From Hydrogenophaga sp. (GTDB lineage: Bacteria; Pseudomonadota; Gammaproteobacteria; Burkholderiales; Burkholderiaceae_C), in assembly GCA_016741995.1 (NCBI GenBank), contig JACVCO010000016.1, positions 35,223 to 99,222 on the forward strand: a DNA stretch of 64,000 nt, written 5' to 3'. The notes below the pieces were generated by a model. That model made no database searches and was not told where the DNA came from. It saw only the letters and a list, made by a program, of their open reading frames with translations. The translations under genes were made by a program, and so were the position numbers. Below, piece by piece: positions 43,715 through 54,098 of this stretch (position 1 is the first letter of the stretch; each line of letters starts with the position of its first letter).

Positions 43715-45199
43715 TCAGCGCTGCGGGCGCACCACCGCGTACTGAGCCCATTCGCCGCGACGCAGCAGCAAAGTGACCGGGCGACTCTTGTCCAACTTGG
43801 ACAGCACCGCCTCCACATCCTTGATCGACGTGACGTCCGTGTTCGCCACCGTCACGATCACATCGCTTTCACGCACACCGGCGCGCGCTGCCGCCCCTGT
43901 GGCGCCAGCCACCCGCACACCGCCACGCACATTCAGGCTCTTGGCGTCCGCAGCGCTCAACTCCGCCAGCAGCAACCCCATGGCCTGCACCGCGCCGCCG
44001 GCCGGCGCAGGTGTGGGTTCGGGCGTCGCGGCGGCGCGTGCTTCGGGCTGCTCCGGTTCGAGTTCGGCCACCACCACGTTCAGGTCGCGCTGCGCACCGC
44101 GGCGCAAAACCGTCAAGGCACTGCGCGTGCCTGGGCGCGTATTGCCCACCAGGCGGGGCAGATCGACGGACTTGTCGATCTCCTTGCCATCGAACTTGAG
44201 GATGATGTCCCCCGGCTCGACGCCCGCCTTCGCCGCAGGCGATTCGGGCTCCACGCCACGCACAAGAGCCCCCTTGGGCTGCCCCATTCCCAGGGACTCG
44301 GCCACTTCCTTGCTGACCTGATCGATGCGCACACCGATGCGACCACGGGTCACGCGGCCACTGGCGCGCAACTCGTCCGACACGCGCACGGCCTCGTCCA
44401 TGGGGATGGCAAAAGAGATGCCTTGAAACCCGCCGGAGCGCGAGTAGATCTGGCTGTTGATCCCGACCACCTCGCCACGCATGTTGATCAGTGGCCCACC
44501 AGAGTTACCAGGGTTGATGGCCACGTCGGTCTGGATGAAGGGCAGGTAGTCCCCCGTGTCGCGCTGCTTGGCGCTCACGATGCCGGCCGTGACCGTGTTC
44601 TCCAGCCCGAATGGCGAGCCGATCGCCATGACCCATTCGCCGACGCGCAAACGATTCACGTCGCCCACCTTCACCGGCGTGAGTCCGCTGGTCTCGATCT
44701 TGACCACCGCGACATCCGTGCGCTTGTCCGCCCCCACCACCCGCGCCTTGAACTCGCGTTTGTCGGGCAGGGTGACGATGAGTTCGTCGGCACCATCGAC
44801 CACGTGGGCATTGGTCATGATGAAACCATCGGCGCTGAGCACGAAACCGGAGCCCACGCCGCGTGGGCGGGCCTCGCCGCCCTCAGGGTTTTGCTGGCGC
44901 GGGCCGCGAGGCACGGCGCCGGGCGGGATCGGGATACCGAAGCGCCTGAAAAACTCGAGCATTTCCTCGTCCGGGGCACCTTGGGCGCTGCGCCCGGCAT
45001 TGCGCTCCAGCGTCCGGATGTTGACCACCGAAGGCCCCACCAGGTCGACCAGATCGGTGAAGTCGGGCAGGCCGCGTGCATTGGTCGCCACCGACTGGGC
45101 CATCACGGGCTGGTGAACGAGCAACGCCACCGAAGCAACTGCGCCTATGGAGGCAGCCAGGGCCAGGGGAAGCAGCGAGCGAGAGAACTGAATGGTCAT
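43715..45199 (-). CDS. degP: DegP/MucD-type periplasmic serine endoprotease
   Basis: 494 aa. A signal peptide ends at VMAQ (about residue 35). The protease domain has H132 in TNAHVV, D162 in RTDVAVV and S233 in PGNSGGP. Two PDZ domains follow (about 275-365 and 400-485), separated by a Pro/Ala linker. It degrades or refolds misfolded envelope proteins. It is the last gene of rpoE-rseA-rseB-degP, the MucD arrangement seen in Pseudomonas algU operons. Confidence 0.95.
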   Translation of the reverse strand: MTIQFSRSLLPLALAASIGAVASVALLVHQPVMAQSVATNARGLPDFTDLVDLVGPSVVNIRTLERNAGRSAQGAPDEEMLEFFRRFGIPIPPGAVPRGPRQQNPEGGEARPRGVGSGFVLSADGFIMTNAHVVDGADELIVTLPDKREFKARVVGADKRTDVAVVKIETSGLTPVKVGDVNRLRVGEWVMAIGSPFGLENTVTAGIVSAKQRDTGDYLPFIQTDVAINPGNSGGPLINMRGEVVGINSQIYSRSGGFQGISFAIPMDEAVRVSDELRASGRVTRGRIGVRIDQVSKEVAESLGMGQPKGALVRGVEPESPAAKAGVEPGDIILKFDGKEIDKSVDLPRLVGNTRPGTRSALTVLRRGAQRDLNVVVAELEPEQPEARAAATPEPTPAPAGGAVQAMGLLLAELSAADAKSLNVRGGVRVAGATGAAARAGVRESDVIVTVANTDVTSIKDVEAVLSKLDKSRPVTLLLRRGEWAQYAVVRPQR

Positions 45200-45281
45200 C
45201 GGCCTCTTCCTTCAAACAATCGGATATGGAAACACCGGCCGGGCGACACCGGCACATGCCGAACCCGCCGTATGTCGGGCT

Positions 45282-46373
45282 TCAGCGAATGCGTTCAAGA
45301 GCCTGCGTGAAACGCTGCAGGGTGGCCGCGGGCACTTCGCCGACGGCCGTGACCCAGTGCTCACCGACGCGCCGACTCACGGAATGGGTGGCCCCCAGGG
45401 CCGCTTCGCCCTCCTGTCCATGGCGCTGGGCATCGAACGGCTCGACAAACAGCGAGACCGAAGCCAGCCCATCGGAGAACACCCATTGCATGGGGGCCTG
45501 ACCCGGTGCGGACGACCCATCGGCATCGCGGGTGTGGCAGCTCATCGGCGTGAAGCCAGGGACGTTGTCACTGAGGCGCCACCCTTCGGCCTGCGGCGTG
45601 GTCTTGCGCAAGGTGGGCTTGATCACCTCATAGCCGCGCGTGTCCTTCATCAGGCGCGCAAGCTTGTCCATGCTCACAGGCGCATCGAGTTGCAACTCGG
45701 AAAACGCCACTTGCTCGATCACGCGCCCGCGACCATCAAGGGTTTGCAGCTTGACCACAAGACCGGATTTCTGCTCGGACCAGACACGGTAGCCAAAGCG
45801 GAACTCGTCGCGCGGCTGAATCTCGACCATGTCGGACAGGTGACCGGCCACGCGCTGCGTGCCCACTTCCCGGGAACCGTAGAACTGCGGGATCAGATTC
45901 TTCGGGGCACGCAGCAGATCGGGGAACATGCCCAACGATTCGCGCTTTTCCACCACCGCCTTGCGGGTTTCGGGTTCGAAGGTGATGACCTCGCTGTTGC
46001 GGCGGATGGTGGTGCGAGGGGCGCCCGTCAGCGTCTCCACCCGCTCCATTTGCTGATTGCCATCACAGACGTGCCAGATCTTGGCGGCCGACATCGCGGA
46101 GCCAGCCGTCACCACCAACGTGCCCGTGTAGGCGCGGTAGCGCGACGCTTCGTGCATGCGTGTCAGCCATTCGTTCACGCCGCGCACCTGCGGCAAGCCA
46201 CTTGACTCCTGGGTCTGGGCCATCGACGGGGTAACGCCCCATCCCGCGCAAGCCGACACGATCAGGGCGGCCCCCCAACGGCGCAGCCGAGGAGCACTGT
46301 GGCGACGCGCCGCAGGCAGGCGTCTGTGACCCACGCGCGCGCCGGTCACGGTCGTCGGGGTGTCAGCGTGCAT
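45282..46373 (-). CDS. rseB: RseB/MucB sigma-E regulator, periplasmic
   Basis: 363 aa. A basic N-terminus and signal peptide (cleavage near SMAQ) precede the MucB/RseB domain: EWLTRMHEASRYRAYTGTLVV, then KIWHVCDGNQQMERVETLTG. The C-terminal domain ends QWVFSDGLASVSLFVEPF and ALGATHSVSRRVGEHWVTAVGEVP. It binds RseA and protects it from proteolysis until envelope stress. The start is ambiguous: ATG at 46373 or 46382; either overlaps the rseA 3' end. Confidence 0.9.
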   Translation of the reverse strand: MHADTPTTVTGARVGHRRLPAARRHSAPRLRRWGAALIVSACAGWGVTPSMAQTQESSGLPQVRGVNEWLTRMHEASRYRAYTGTLVVTAGSAMSAAKIWHVCDGNQQMERVETLTGAPRTTIRRNSEVITFEPETRKAVVEKRESLGMFPDLLRAPKNLIPQFYGSREVGTQRVAGHLSDMVEIQPRDEFRFGYRVWSEQKSGLVVKLQTLDGRGRVIEQVAFSELQLDAPVSMDKLARLMKDTRGYEVIKPTLRKTTPQAEGWRLSDNVPGFTPMSCHTRDADGSSAPGQAPMQWVFSDGLASVSLFVEPFDAQRHGQEGEAALGATHSVSRRVGEHWVTAVGEVPAATLQRFTQALERIR

Positions 46374-47025
46374 CGGCGTCATAGGTGGCGTTGCGGATGA
46401 AGCCGGTGGATGTCTGGAACGCGGACATGCCGCCGTGCTGGCGATGCTCGGCGAGCAGGCGCTCCAGTGCGGCGTCACGAATCACCTGTCCTTGCGGGGT
46501 GGACACCACCACCGGTCGGGACTCGGCGGCGGGAACAGCGGCCGCCGGCACGGCTGCGGCCACGGGAACCACCGCGGCGGCCGGCACGCTTTGCGCCAAC
46601 TCGGCCGCCCCCCGCGCAGCGGGCTCGGTCACGACCAGCAGATTCCAGCCGATGGCGGCAACAGCCACCACGCTGGCCAGGCCCGAAACAAGCTTCCAGC
46701 GGAAAACAGCGTCGTTGGCCGCCGCCCCGCGCACCTGGGGCATGGGCGACACCAGAGGCGCTCGCGGCGCGGGCGTCTCGCTTTTGAGCCCGGCATGCAG
46801 GCGATCGAGGAAAGCACTGGGTGAACAAGCCGGCAGCACGGAAGGCTGGCCTCGCAGCACTTCGCCGATGAGTTGGTAGCCGTGCCATCGCGCCGGCACG
46901 CCATCGTCGTCGCGGCAATGGGCCAGCAGCTCATCGAATTCCTGCGCGCTCAGGGCGCCGTCGCACAGGGCGGAAACCTGTTCGCCCTGCAGGGCATGGT
47001 GGTCGGGTTCGTGCAGCGGGTTCAT
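46363..47025 (-). CDS. rseA: Anti-sigma-E factor RseA/MucA
   Basis: 220 aa. The N-terminal cytoplasmic anti-sigma domain (about 1-100) has the typical SALCDGALSAQEFDELL and WHGYQLIGEVLRG. It is followed by a membrane helix (about 112-131), an Ala/Pro/Val periplasmic stretch, and a C-terminal domain with the family stretch ERLLAEHRQHGGMSAFQTSTGFIRNATY. It sequesters RpoE until regulated proteolysis. It starts 26 bp after rpoE. Confidence 0.93.
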   Translation of the reverse strand: MNPLHEPDHHALQGEQVSALCDGALSAQEFDELLAHCRDDDGVPARWHGYQLIGEVLRGQPSVLPACSPSAFLDRLHAGLKSETPAPRAPLVSPMPQVRGAAANDAVFRWKLVSGLASVVAVAAIGWNLLVVTEPAARGAAELAQSVPAAAVVPVAAAVPAAAVPAAESRPVVVSTPQGQVIRDAALERLLAEHRQHGGMSAFQTSTGFIRNATYDADAR

Positions 47026-47051
47026 CGTGACTACCTCAGTCGGGACGGGGC

Positions 47052-47729
47052 TTACCAGCGCTTGCCCGACTGGCGGTCGAGCAAGGGCTTGATGCGCGCG
47101 GAGATGGCTTCACGCGCCCGGAAGATGCGTGAGCGCACCGTACCGATCGGACATTCCAGGGCTTGGGCGATTTCTTCGTAACTCAGGCCTTCGATCTCGC
47201 GCAAGGTGATGGCCATGCGCAGTTCCTCGGGCAAGGCATCCATCGCGGCATTGACCGCGTTGGCGATTTCCTTGCTCGCCAACACCGCTTCGGGCGTTTC
47301 GGTGTCGGCAACGTTCGCGTTTAGTTCGCGCTCCGGGGAGGAAGTTTCATCGTCCTCCGCGGATTTGAGCTGGGATTGGTAGACCAAAGGGTCTCTTTTG
47401 AGTTCCAGCAGCTGCTTCTTGGCGGTGTTGACCGCGATCCGGTACAGCCAGGTGTAGAACTGGGCGTCGCCCCGGAACTGGGCCAAGGCCCGATAGGCGC
47501 GAATGAAGGTTTCCTGGGCGATGTCCTGTACCAGATCGACATCGCGCACCATGCGTCCGATCAGGCGCTCGACGCGGCGCTGGTACTTGATGACGAGCAA
47601 GTCGTACGCGCGCTGCTCGCCGGCCAGGGTCCGCTGCACCAGCATGGCGTCGCTATCGGGCGGCGGCGGAGCGGTGTGGTCTTCCGGACTCATGCGCGCG
47701 GCACTATACCCGAAGGGGTTGTCGGCCAT
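47052..47729 (-). CDS. rpoE: RNA polymerase sigma-E (ECF) factor
   Basis: 225 aa from the ATG at 47729, or 213 from the one at 47693; neither has a clear ribosome site. Region 2 has the core-binding RDVDLVQDIAQETFIRAYRA and FYTWLYRIAVNTAKKQL. Region 4 has LPEELRMAITLREIEGLSYE and CPIGTVRSRIFRAREAI. It directs envelope-stress transcription. The upstream membrane-protein gene ends six bases before the first ATG, which suggests coupling. A TATAGT box inside the 5' end might be an internal promoter. Confidence 0.95.
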   Translation of the reverse strand: MADNPFGYSAARMSPEDHTAPPPPDSDAMLVQRTLAGEQRAYDLLVIKYQRRVERLIGRMVRDVDLVQDIAQETFIRAYRALAQFRGDAQFYTWLYRIAVNTAKKQLLELKRDPLVYQSQLKSAEDDETSSPERELNANVADTETPEAVLASKEIANAVNAAMDALPEELRMAITLREIEGLSYEEIAQALECPIGTVRSRIFRAREAISARIKPLLDRQSGKRW

Positions 47730-47734
47730 CGGCG

Positions 47735-48187
47735 TCACGCGGCCGCACTGGCCAGCAACGCCCGGCGCAACGCAAGCCAATCGGCCGGGATGCGCGAGGC
47801 GTCCAGCCAGATCCAGCGAGGCGCAGCACCGGCCCCCGAGGTCTCAAGCAGCACGCGGTGCTGCAAATCGGCAACCACCCGAAGCTTGCCCAACGGCACG
47901 GGTGTCGCGGTCCGCGAGCGCAGCCAGGTCCACCCCGCCTCATCGCCACCGGAAGCGTTCGAGGCGCCGCCGTAGTGCAGCCACCCGGTGGGTTGGTGCC
48001 AGGCACTGTGCGCGGCGGCGTACCCCCACAAGACCAGCGCCAGACCCAGCCCCCAACCGGCGACACCGGGCAACGCAGACCAGGCCAGCAGGAACGTGCC
48101 AACGAGCAAGAAGGCCATGCCCAGCAAAAGACCTATCCAGAACGCGCAACGCCCCACCGGGTAGCTCACCGATGGGGCATTGCGCAT
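47735..48187 (-). CDS. Small membrane protein upstream of rpoE
   Basis: 150 aa. Two adjacent hydrophobic helices (about 12-36 and 41-60) are followed by a soluble C-terminal half rich in Trp and Arg (WTWLRSR, RWIWLDASRIPADWLALRRALL). The layout, two helices then a small beta domain ending in W-x-x-L-R-R, resembles the YgfX/CptA-like proteins, but I do not claim that family. It lies between fabF and rpoE on the same strand and may be co-transcribed with rpoE. Function unknown. Confidence 0.78.
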   Translation of the reverse strand: MRNAPSVSYPVGRCAFWIGLLLGMAFLLVGTFLLAWSALPGVAGWGLGLALVLWGYAAAHSAWHQPTGWLHYGGASNASGGDEAGWTWLRSRTATPVPLGKLRVVADLQHRVLLETSGAGAAPRWIWLDASRIPADWLALRRALLASAAA

Positions 48188-48214
48188 GAAGGTCCAGGGC
48201 TCAGGAGCGTGTGC

Positions 48215-49459
48215 TCAGGCGCGCTTGAACACCAGGGTGCCGTTGGTACCGCCGAAGCCGAAGTTGTTCTTCAGGGCGACGTTCACCGTGCGGTCGCGCG
48301 CGGTGTTGGCGCAGTAATCCAGGTCGCACTCCGGATCCTGGTTGAAGATGTTGATCGTCGGCGGGATCTTCTGGTGGTGCACCGCCAGCACCGTGAACAC
48401 GCTTTCGATGCCGCCGGCACCGCCCAGCAGGTGGCCGGTCATCGACTTGGTGGAACTCACGACCATCTTCCTGGCGTGATCTCCCAGCGCGGCCTTGATG
48501 GCATCGGATTCGTTGACATCGCCCAGCGGCGTGGAGGTGCCGTGCGCGTTCAGGTAGTCCACCTGGTCGGGGTTGATGCCGGCATTGCGCAACGCATTGA
48601 CCATGGCGCGGCGCGGGCCGTCCATGTTGGGTGCGGTCATGTGTCCCGCATCGGCACTCATGCCATAGCCAACGAGTTCGGCATAGATCTTCGCGCCGCG
48701 CGCCTTGGCATGCTCGTATTCCTCGAGAACCATGACACCCGCGCCCTCACCGAGCACGAAGCCATCGCGGTCTTTGTCCCAGGGGCGGGACGCGGTGGCC
48801 GGATCGTCGTTGCGCGTGGAAAGTGCGCGCATGGCGGCAAAACCGCCGATACCCAACGGCGAGACGGTGGCTTCGGCGCCACCCGCCACGATCACGTCGG
48901 CGTCGCCGTATTCGATCTTGCGCGCACCTTCGCCGATGGCGTGCAGACCGGTGGTGCACGCCGTGACGACCGCCAGATTCGGCCCTTTGAAGCCGAAGCG
49001 CATCGACACGTGGCCCGAGATCATGTTGATGATCGAGGCCGGCACGAAGAATGGCGAGATGCGCCGCGGGCCGCGATTGACGAGCTCGGCATGCGTCTCT
49101 TCGATCAGCGGCAGGCCTCCGATGCCCGAGCCGATGATGCAGCCGATGCGCGTGGCGGTTTCCTCATCCAGGGATTCGCCCGTGGGCAGACCCGAATCGA
49201 CCACCGCTTGATGCGCGGCGGCGATGCCGTAGTGGATGAAGGTGTCCATCGTGCGCGCCTCTTTGGCGCTCATGTAGGACTCGAGCTCGAAACCCTTGAC
49301 CTCGCCTGCGATGCGGCATGCCATGTTCGACGCATCGAACTTGGTGATCGCGGCGATGCCGGAACGGCCGGCAATGAGGTTGGCCCAGGCGTCGGCCACC
49401 GTGTTGCCCACGGGGCTGATGCAACCCAGGCCGGTCACGACAACGCGACGACGGCTCAT
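48215..49459 (-). CDS. fabF: 3-oxoacyl-ACP synthase II
   Basis: 414 aa. Nucleophile C168 in [14 protein letters not shown]. Histidines are in [11 protein letters not shown] (near 308) and [17 protein letters not shown] (near 345). It elongates acyl-ACP and makes cis-vaccenate. It follows acpP by seven bases. Confidence 0.97.
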   Translation of the reverse strand: MSRRRVVVTGLGCISPVGNTVADAWANLIAGRSGIAAITKFDASNMACRIAGEVKGFELESYMSAKEARTMDTFIHYGIAAAHQAVVDSGLPTGESLDEETATRIGCIIGSGIGGLPLIEETHAELVNRGPRRISPFFVPASIINMISGHVSMRFGFKGPNLAVVTACTTGLHAIGEGARKIEYGDADVIVAGGAEATVSPLGIGGFAAMRALSTRNDDPATASRPWDKDRDGFVLGEGAGVMVLEEYEHAKARGAKIYAELVGYGMSADAGHMTAPNMDGPRRAMVNALRNAGINPDQVDYLNAHGTSTPLGDVNESDAIKAALGDHARKMVVSSTKSMTGHLLGGAGGIESVFTVLAVHHQKIPPTINIFNQDPECDLDYCANTARDRTVNVALKNNFGFGGTNGTLVFKRA

Positions 49460-49466
49460 GGGGCGA

Positions 49467-49745
<279 letters not shown>

Positions 49746-49789
49746 TTAGCCGGGGGATGGTGAATGGGCGGCAGGGCGACAAACACCCC

Positions 49790-50551
49790 TCAGGCCATGT
49801 ACATGCCGCCGTTGACATGCAGCTCCTGGCCGGTGACATAGGCCGCATGCGGGCCGGCCAGAAAAGCCACCGCGTGCGCAATGTCGGCGGGCTTGCCCAG
49901 GTGGCCCAGGGGAATCTGGCCCAGCAAGGCCTTTTGTTGCTCTTCGGGCAGCGAGGCGGTCATGTCGGTCTCGATGAACCCGGGCGCCACACAGTTGACG
50001 GTGATGTTGCGGCTGCCGAGCTCGCGCGCCAGCGCACGCGTCATACCGGCCACACCGGCCTTGGCGGCCGCGTAGTTCGCCTGGCCTGCGTTGCCCGAGG
50101 CGCCGACCACGCTGGTGATGCTGATGATGCGGCCATAGCGCTGCTTCATCATGGGCCGCATGACGGCACGGCTGAGGCGGAAGACGGCCTTGAGGTTGGT
50201 GTCGAGCACCGCGTCCCAGTCGGCATCCTTCAGGCGCATGGCCAGCATGTCGCGCGTGATGCCTGCGTTGTTGACCAGCACGTGCAGCGCGCCATGGGTC
50301 TTGACGATCTCGTCGACCAAGGCGTCGCAAGCCGCGGCGTCGTTGACATCGAGCACCGCGCCGCGGCTGCCCACACCCACACCGGGCACGGCCTTGAGCG
50401 CGGCATCGACCTTGGCCGCACCGTCCGGGCTGGTGGCCGTGCCGACGACGATCAACCCCTGCTGAGCCAGCTCGTGCGCGATCGCGGCACCGATACCGCG
50501 CGAGGCGCCCGTGACCAGGGCCACCTGGCCCGCGAATTTCGTTTCCGACAT
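49790..50551 (-). CDS. fabG: 3-oxoacyl-ACP reductase
   Basis: 253 aa short-chain dehydrogenase. NADP motif TGASRGIG is at residues 14-21. NNAG is at 94-97. The catalytic residues are S147, Y160 and K164 (YAAAK). It reduces beta-ketoacyl-ACP. It lies 14 bp after fabD and 83 bp before acpP. Confidence 0.97.
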   Translation of the reverse strand: MSETKFAGQVALVTGASRGIGAAIAHELAQQGLIVVGTATSPDGAAKVDAALKAVPGVGVGSRGAVLDVNDAAACDALVDEIVKTHGALHVLVNNAGITRDMLAMRLKDADWDAVLDTNLKAVFRLSRAVMRPMMKQRYGRIISITSVVGASGNAGQANYAAAKAGVAGMTRALARELGSRNITVNCVAPGFIETDMTASLPEEQQKALLGQIPLGHLGKPADIAHAVAFLAGPHAAYVTGQELHVNGGMYMA

Positions 50552-50565
50552 GTGTTTCTCCGGTC

Positions 50566-51516
50566 TCAGGCCAACAGGGCCCTGACTTCACCCAGCGAAG
50601 CCGGGTCGTACAACGCAACGCCCTGCAAGGCGGCATCGATGCGCTTGGCCATGCCGGCCAGCACCTTGCCCGGGCCGCATTCCACCAGCGTGCCCACGCC
50701 CAGCGCCTGGACGGCCTGCACGCACTCGACCCAGCGCACCGGACCAAAAGCCTGGCGGTACAACGCATCGCGGATGCGCTCCGGATCGGTCTCGGTGGCC
50801 ACATCGATGTTGTTGACCAGCGGAATCTGCGGCACCAGCAGCGTGGTCTGGGCAAGCTTCTCGCGCAAGCGCTCGGCCGCCGGCTTCATGAGGCTCGAGT
50901 GGAAAGGCGCCGACACCGGCAATGGCAACGCCCGTTTGGCGCCATTGGCCTTGAGCACTTCGCACGCCTTCTCCACCGCGGCCTTGCTGCCCGCGATCAC
51001 CGTCTGCATCGGGTCGTTGAAGTTCACCGCCTCGACCACCTCTCCGCTGCCGGCAGCAAACGTGGCCTGCGCTTCGGCGCAACCCGCCTTCACTTGTTCT
51101 GAAGCCATGCCCAGGATGGCGGCCATGGCACCGGTGCCCACCGGCACCGCCTCCTGCATGGCGGCAGCGCGAAACCGCACCAAGGGCGCCGCTTGCGCGA
51201 GCGTGAGCGAGCCGGCGGCCACCAGCGCGGCGTACTCGCCCAGCGAGTGCCCCGCCACCACAGCAGGCAACGTGCCGCCCTCGGCGCGCCAGACACGCCA
51301 CGCGGCCACGCCGGCCACCAGCATCACGGGCTGCGTATTGGTGGTCAGCGCCAGCGCTTCTTTGGGGCCTTCGTGGATCAGCTTGCCCACATCCTCGCCC
51401 AGCGCCTCGGAGGCTTCGCGCAGCGTCTCGAGCACCGCGGGGTGATCGCCCCAGGCGTCGAGCATGCCCACGGCCTGCGAACCCTGGCCAGGGAACACGA
51501 ATGCAAAGGGTTTCAT
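50566..51516 (-). CDS. fabD: Malonyl-CoA:ACP transacylase
   Basis: 316 aa. Nucleophile S91 in GHSLGEYAALVA. FVFPGQGSQAVGM at the start forms the oxyanion site. The catalytic His is in VSAPFHSSLM (near 205). It loads malonyl groups on AcpP. It starts 45 bp after fabH. Confidence 0.97.
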   Translation of the reverse strand: MKPFAFVFPGQGSQAVGMLDAWGDHPAVLETLREASEALGEDVGKLIHEGPKEALALTTNTQPVMLVAGVAAWRVWRAEGGTLPAVVAGHSLGEYAALVAAGSLTLAQAAPLVRFRAAAMQEAVPVGTGAMAAILGMASEQVKAGCAEAQATFAAGSGEVVEAVNFNDPMQTVIAGSKAAVEKACEVLKANGAKRALPLPVSAPFHSSLMKPAAERLREKLAQTTLLVPQIPLVNNIDVATETDPERIRDALYRQAFGPVRWVECVQAVQALGVGTLVECGPGKVLAGMAKRIDAALQGVALYDPASLGEVRALLA

Positions 51517-51561
51517 GGTTCGGGAATCTCTCGTCGTTGTCGTCGCAAGCGCGCCGCGGGC

Positions 51562-52539
51562 TCAGAAATCGAGCAGCACGGCGCCCCAGGTGAAACCACC
51601 CCCCACGCCTTCCAGCATGACGGTGTCGCCAGCCTTGACCTTGCCCGCGCGCACGGCGTGGTCGAGCGCAAGCGGAATGGACGCCGCAGAGGTGTTGCCA
51701 TGCTCATCCACCGTGACCACGAGCTTGTCCAGCGGAAGCTTCAGCTTCTTCGCCGTGCTTTGCATGATGCGGATGTTGGCCTGATGGGGAATCAGCCAGT
51801 CGATGTCGGCATCGGTGCGCCCCGCTTTGGCGAGCACGGCGCGCGCCGCCTCTTCGAGCACGCCCACCGCCAGCTTGAACACCGCCTGTCCATCCATCTT
51901 GAGCAGCGGGTCACCCAGCACATTCCCGCCCGAGACGTGGCCTGGCACACACAGGATGCCGACGTGTTTGCCGTCGGCATGGAGATCGCTCGCCAGAATG
52001 CCCGGCGCATCGGACGCCTCCAGCACGACAGCCCCGGCGCCGTCGCCGAACAGCACACAGGTGGTGCGGTCGTTGAAGTCGAGCAGGCGGGAGAAGATTT
52101 CGGTGCCGATCACCAGCGCGCGGTTCGCGCCGCCCGTGCGGATCATCGCGTCGGCCACAGTGAGCGCATACACGAAGCCGCTGCACACGGCCTGCACATC
52201 GAACGCCGGGCAACCGGCAATACCCAGCTTGTTCTGGATGATCGCCGCGGTGGAGGGGAACACCATGTCCGGTGTGGACGTGGCCACCACGATGAGGTCG
52301 ATCTCGTCGGCACGGCGCCCAGCCGCCTGCAGCGCCGCCTGCGCGGCACGCACGCCGAGGTCGCTCGCGAACACGCCGTCATCGGCAAAGTGGCGCGCGC
52401 GAATGCCGGTGCGCTCGATGATCCATTGATCGCTGGTTTCGACGCCACGCGGGGCCAGCATGGCCACCATGTCGTCGTTGGTGAGCCGGCGCGGCGGCAG
52501 ATGGCTGCCGGTGCCGGTGATGCGGGAGAAACGGGTCAT
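51562..52539 (-). CDS. fabH: 3-oxoacyl-ACP synthase III
   Basis: 325 aa. Cys119 in [13 protein letters not shown] is the nucleophile. The His and Asn of the triad are in [10 protein letters not shown] and [11 protein letters not shown]. It starts fatty acid chains from acetyl-CoA. It lies 16 bp after plsX. Confidence 0.97.
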   Translation of the reverse strand: MTRFSRITGTGSHLPPRRLTNDDMVAMLAPRGVETSDQWIIERTGIRARHFADDGVFASDLGVRAAQAALQAAGRRADEIDLIVVATSTPDMVFPSTAAIIQNKLGIAGCPAFDVQAVCSGFVYALTVADAMIRTGGANRALVIGTEIFSRLLDFNDRTTCVLFGDGAGAVVLEASDAPGILASDLHADGKHVGILCVPGHVSGGNVLGDPLLKMDGQAVFKLAVGVLEEAARAVLAKAGRTDADIDWLIPHQANIRIMQSTAKKLKLPLDKLVVTVDEHGNTSAASIPLALDHAVRAGKVKAGDTVMLEGVGGGFTWGAVLLDF

Positions 52540-52555
52540 GTCTGGCGGGGATCGC

Positions 52556-53614
52556 TCAGATGGTGGGAATGTTGCCGAGCTCGCTCACGGTTTCGGGTGA
52601 GAGCAACGGTCTGGCGCGTGCGATGCGCTGCCGCACGTTGTCGAGCAGGCCACGGGAGGCCGCATCATAAGCGCGTGCCAGGGCATTCTCGAAGGCGAAC
52701 GCATCAGCCGAGCCGTGGCTCTTGAACACCAGCCCCTGCAGGCCGAGCAGGGCCGCGCCGTTGTACCGGCGGTGGTCGACGCGATCGCGAAAGGCGTTGA
52801 GCACCGGCATCGCCACCAGGGCCGTCAACTTGCGCCACGGGTTGCGCGTGAATTCCTCGCGAATGAACCCGGCGATCATCGACGCAAGCCCTTCGCTCGC
52901 CTTGAGCGCGACATTGCCGACGAAGCCATCGCAGACCACGATATCGGTGGTGCCCTTGAAGATGTCGTTGCCTTCCACGTTGCCATGGAAGTTGAGATCC
53001 CCCGACAGCGCCGCATTGCGCAGCAACTGCCCCGCCTGCTTGATCACTTCGCTGCCCTTGATGACCTCTTCGCCCACATTGAGCAGGCCGACCGAAGGCG
53101 CATCGCGCCCCGTGATCGCGGCCACCAGGGCCGAGCCCATCACAGCGAACTGCAGCAGGTGCTCGGCACTGCAATCCACGTTCGCCCCGAGATCGAGCAC
53201 GGTGGTCGCGCCGCCCGCTGCGTTGGGCATCTGGGTGGCAATGGCGGGGCGCTCGATCCCGTCGAGCGTCTTGAGCAGGTAGCGGGCAATCGCCATCAAC
53301 GCGCCGGTGTTGCCCGCAGACACCGCGGCCTGGGCATGCCCGTCCTTGACCTGCTGGATCGCCACGCGCATGGACGAATCCTTCTTGCGACGCAGCGCGA
53401 TCTCGATCGGATCGTCCATGGTCACCACCTCGCTGGCCGGCACGATGGTGCAGCGCGGGTGATTGAGCAACCCGGGCCAGGCCCGCAACGCATCGGACCG
53501 CCCCACCAGAAGGAGCCTGGCATCGGGATGCGACGCCAGGAAAGCGAGGCAGGCCGGCATGGTGGCGGCCGGGCCGACATCCCCCCCCATGCAATCCACA
53601 GCGACGGTGATCAT
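52556..53614 (-). CDS. plsX: Phosphate acyltransferase PlsX
   Basis: 352 aa. It begins [13 protein letters not shown], with [26 protein letters not shown] and [14 protein letters not shown] as family stretches. It makes acyl phosphate from acyl-ACP for phospholipid synthesis. The ATG at 53614 matches homologues; a longer frame reaches into the terminator region. It follows rpmF after a 118-bp gap that holds two hairpins. Confidence 0.96.
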   Translation of the reverse strand: MITVAVDCMGGDVGPAATMPACLAFLASHPDARLLLVGRSDALRAWPGLLNHPRCTIVPASEVVTMDDPIEIALRRKKDSSMRVAIQQVKDGHAQAAVSAGNTGALMAIARYLLKTLDGIERPAIATQMPNAAGGATTVLDLGANVDCSAEHLLQFAVMGSALVAAITGRDAPSVGLLNVGEEVIKGSEVIKQAGQLLRNAALSGDLNFHGNVEGNDIFKGTTDIVVCDGFVGNVALKASEGLASMIAGFIREEFTRNPWRKLTALVAMPVLNAFRDRVDHRRYNGAALLGLQGLVFKSHGSADAFAFENALARAYDAASRGLLDNVRQRIARARPLLSPETVSELGNIPTI

Positions 53615-53657
53615 CTCGACATCCCGATCGGGTGCGCGGCACGCGCTTGTTGTAATG

Positions 53658-53678
53658 AAAAAGGCCCGCATGCGGGCC
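53658..53678 (-). terminator. Hairpin with U-run between rpmF and plsX
   Basis: The perfect palindrome GGCCCGCATGCGGGCC (53663-53678) is followed on the leftward strand by TTTTT (53662-53658), 44 bases before the plsX start. Upstream of it, GCGCGCC / GGCGCGC (53698-53704 with 53709-53715) forms a second stem. It likely reduces read-through from the strong rpmF promoter into fatty-acid genes. Confidence 0.75.
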
Positions 53679-53732
53679 CGTTTCTCCGTGAATCCACGCG
53701 CGCCGGAAGGCGCGCCGCAGTCAGCCCGTCAA

Positions 53733-53915
53733 TCAGGCTTCGGACTTGTTCTTCAGCACCTGACGCCCACGGTAGAAGCCGTTCGGGCTGATGTGGTGAC
53801 GCAGATGCGTTTCGCCCGTGGTGGGTTCGACGGCAATGCCGGGCACACCCAGCGCGTTGTGCGAGCGGTGCATGCCGCGCTTGGAAGGCGATTTCTTGTT
53901 CTGCTGGACAGCCAT
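53733..53915 (-). CDS. rpmF: Ribosomal protein bL32
   Basis: 60 aa, basic, starting [19 protein letters not shown] as all proteobacterial L32 proteins do. No zinc cysteines are present, so it is the C-minus form. It has its own promoter at 54061-54090, with a leader of about 140 bases, and precedes plsX as in many bacteria. Confidence 0.97.
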   Translation of the reverse strand: MAVQQNKKSPSKRGMHRSHNALGVPGIAVEPTTGETHLRHHISPNGFYRGRQVLKNKSEA

Positions 53916-54060
53916 GATGGGCTCCTGGGAATGTTGGGTTGGAACAGAAGAGCGTCGTGGGCTGGCTCGTCGCGGCCTTCCACCCGAAACCGGCCGTGGA
54001 GGACACCGCAGCCAGGCCATTCATTTGACACCCCTGGCCCGCCCTGGCGCAAAGCCGCGC

Positions 54061-54090
54061 ATTATAGCCCGATCGCGCCGGGTCGTCCAA
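54061..54090 (-). promoter_or_regulatory. Strong sigma-70 promoter of rpmF
   Basis: Leftward TTGGAC (54090-54085) and a consensus TATAAT (54066-54061) are spaced 18 bases. It lies just past the yceD stop at 54099. Predicted start is near 54054. Confidence 0.85.
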
Positions 54091-54098
54091 GTCGGCCA

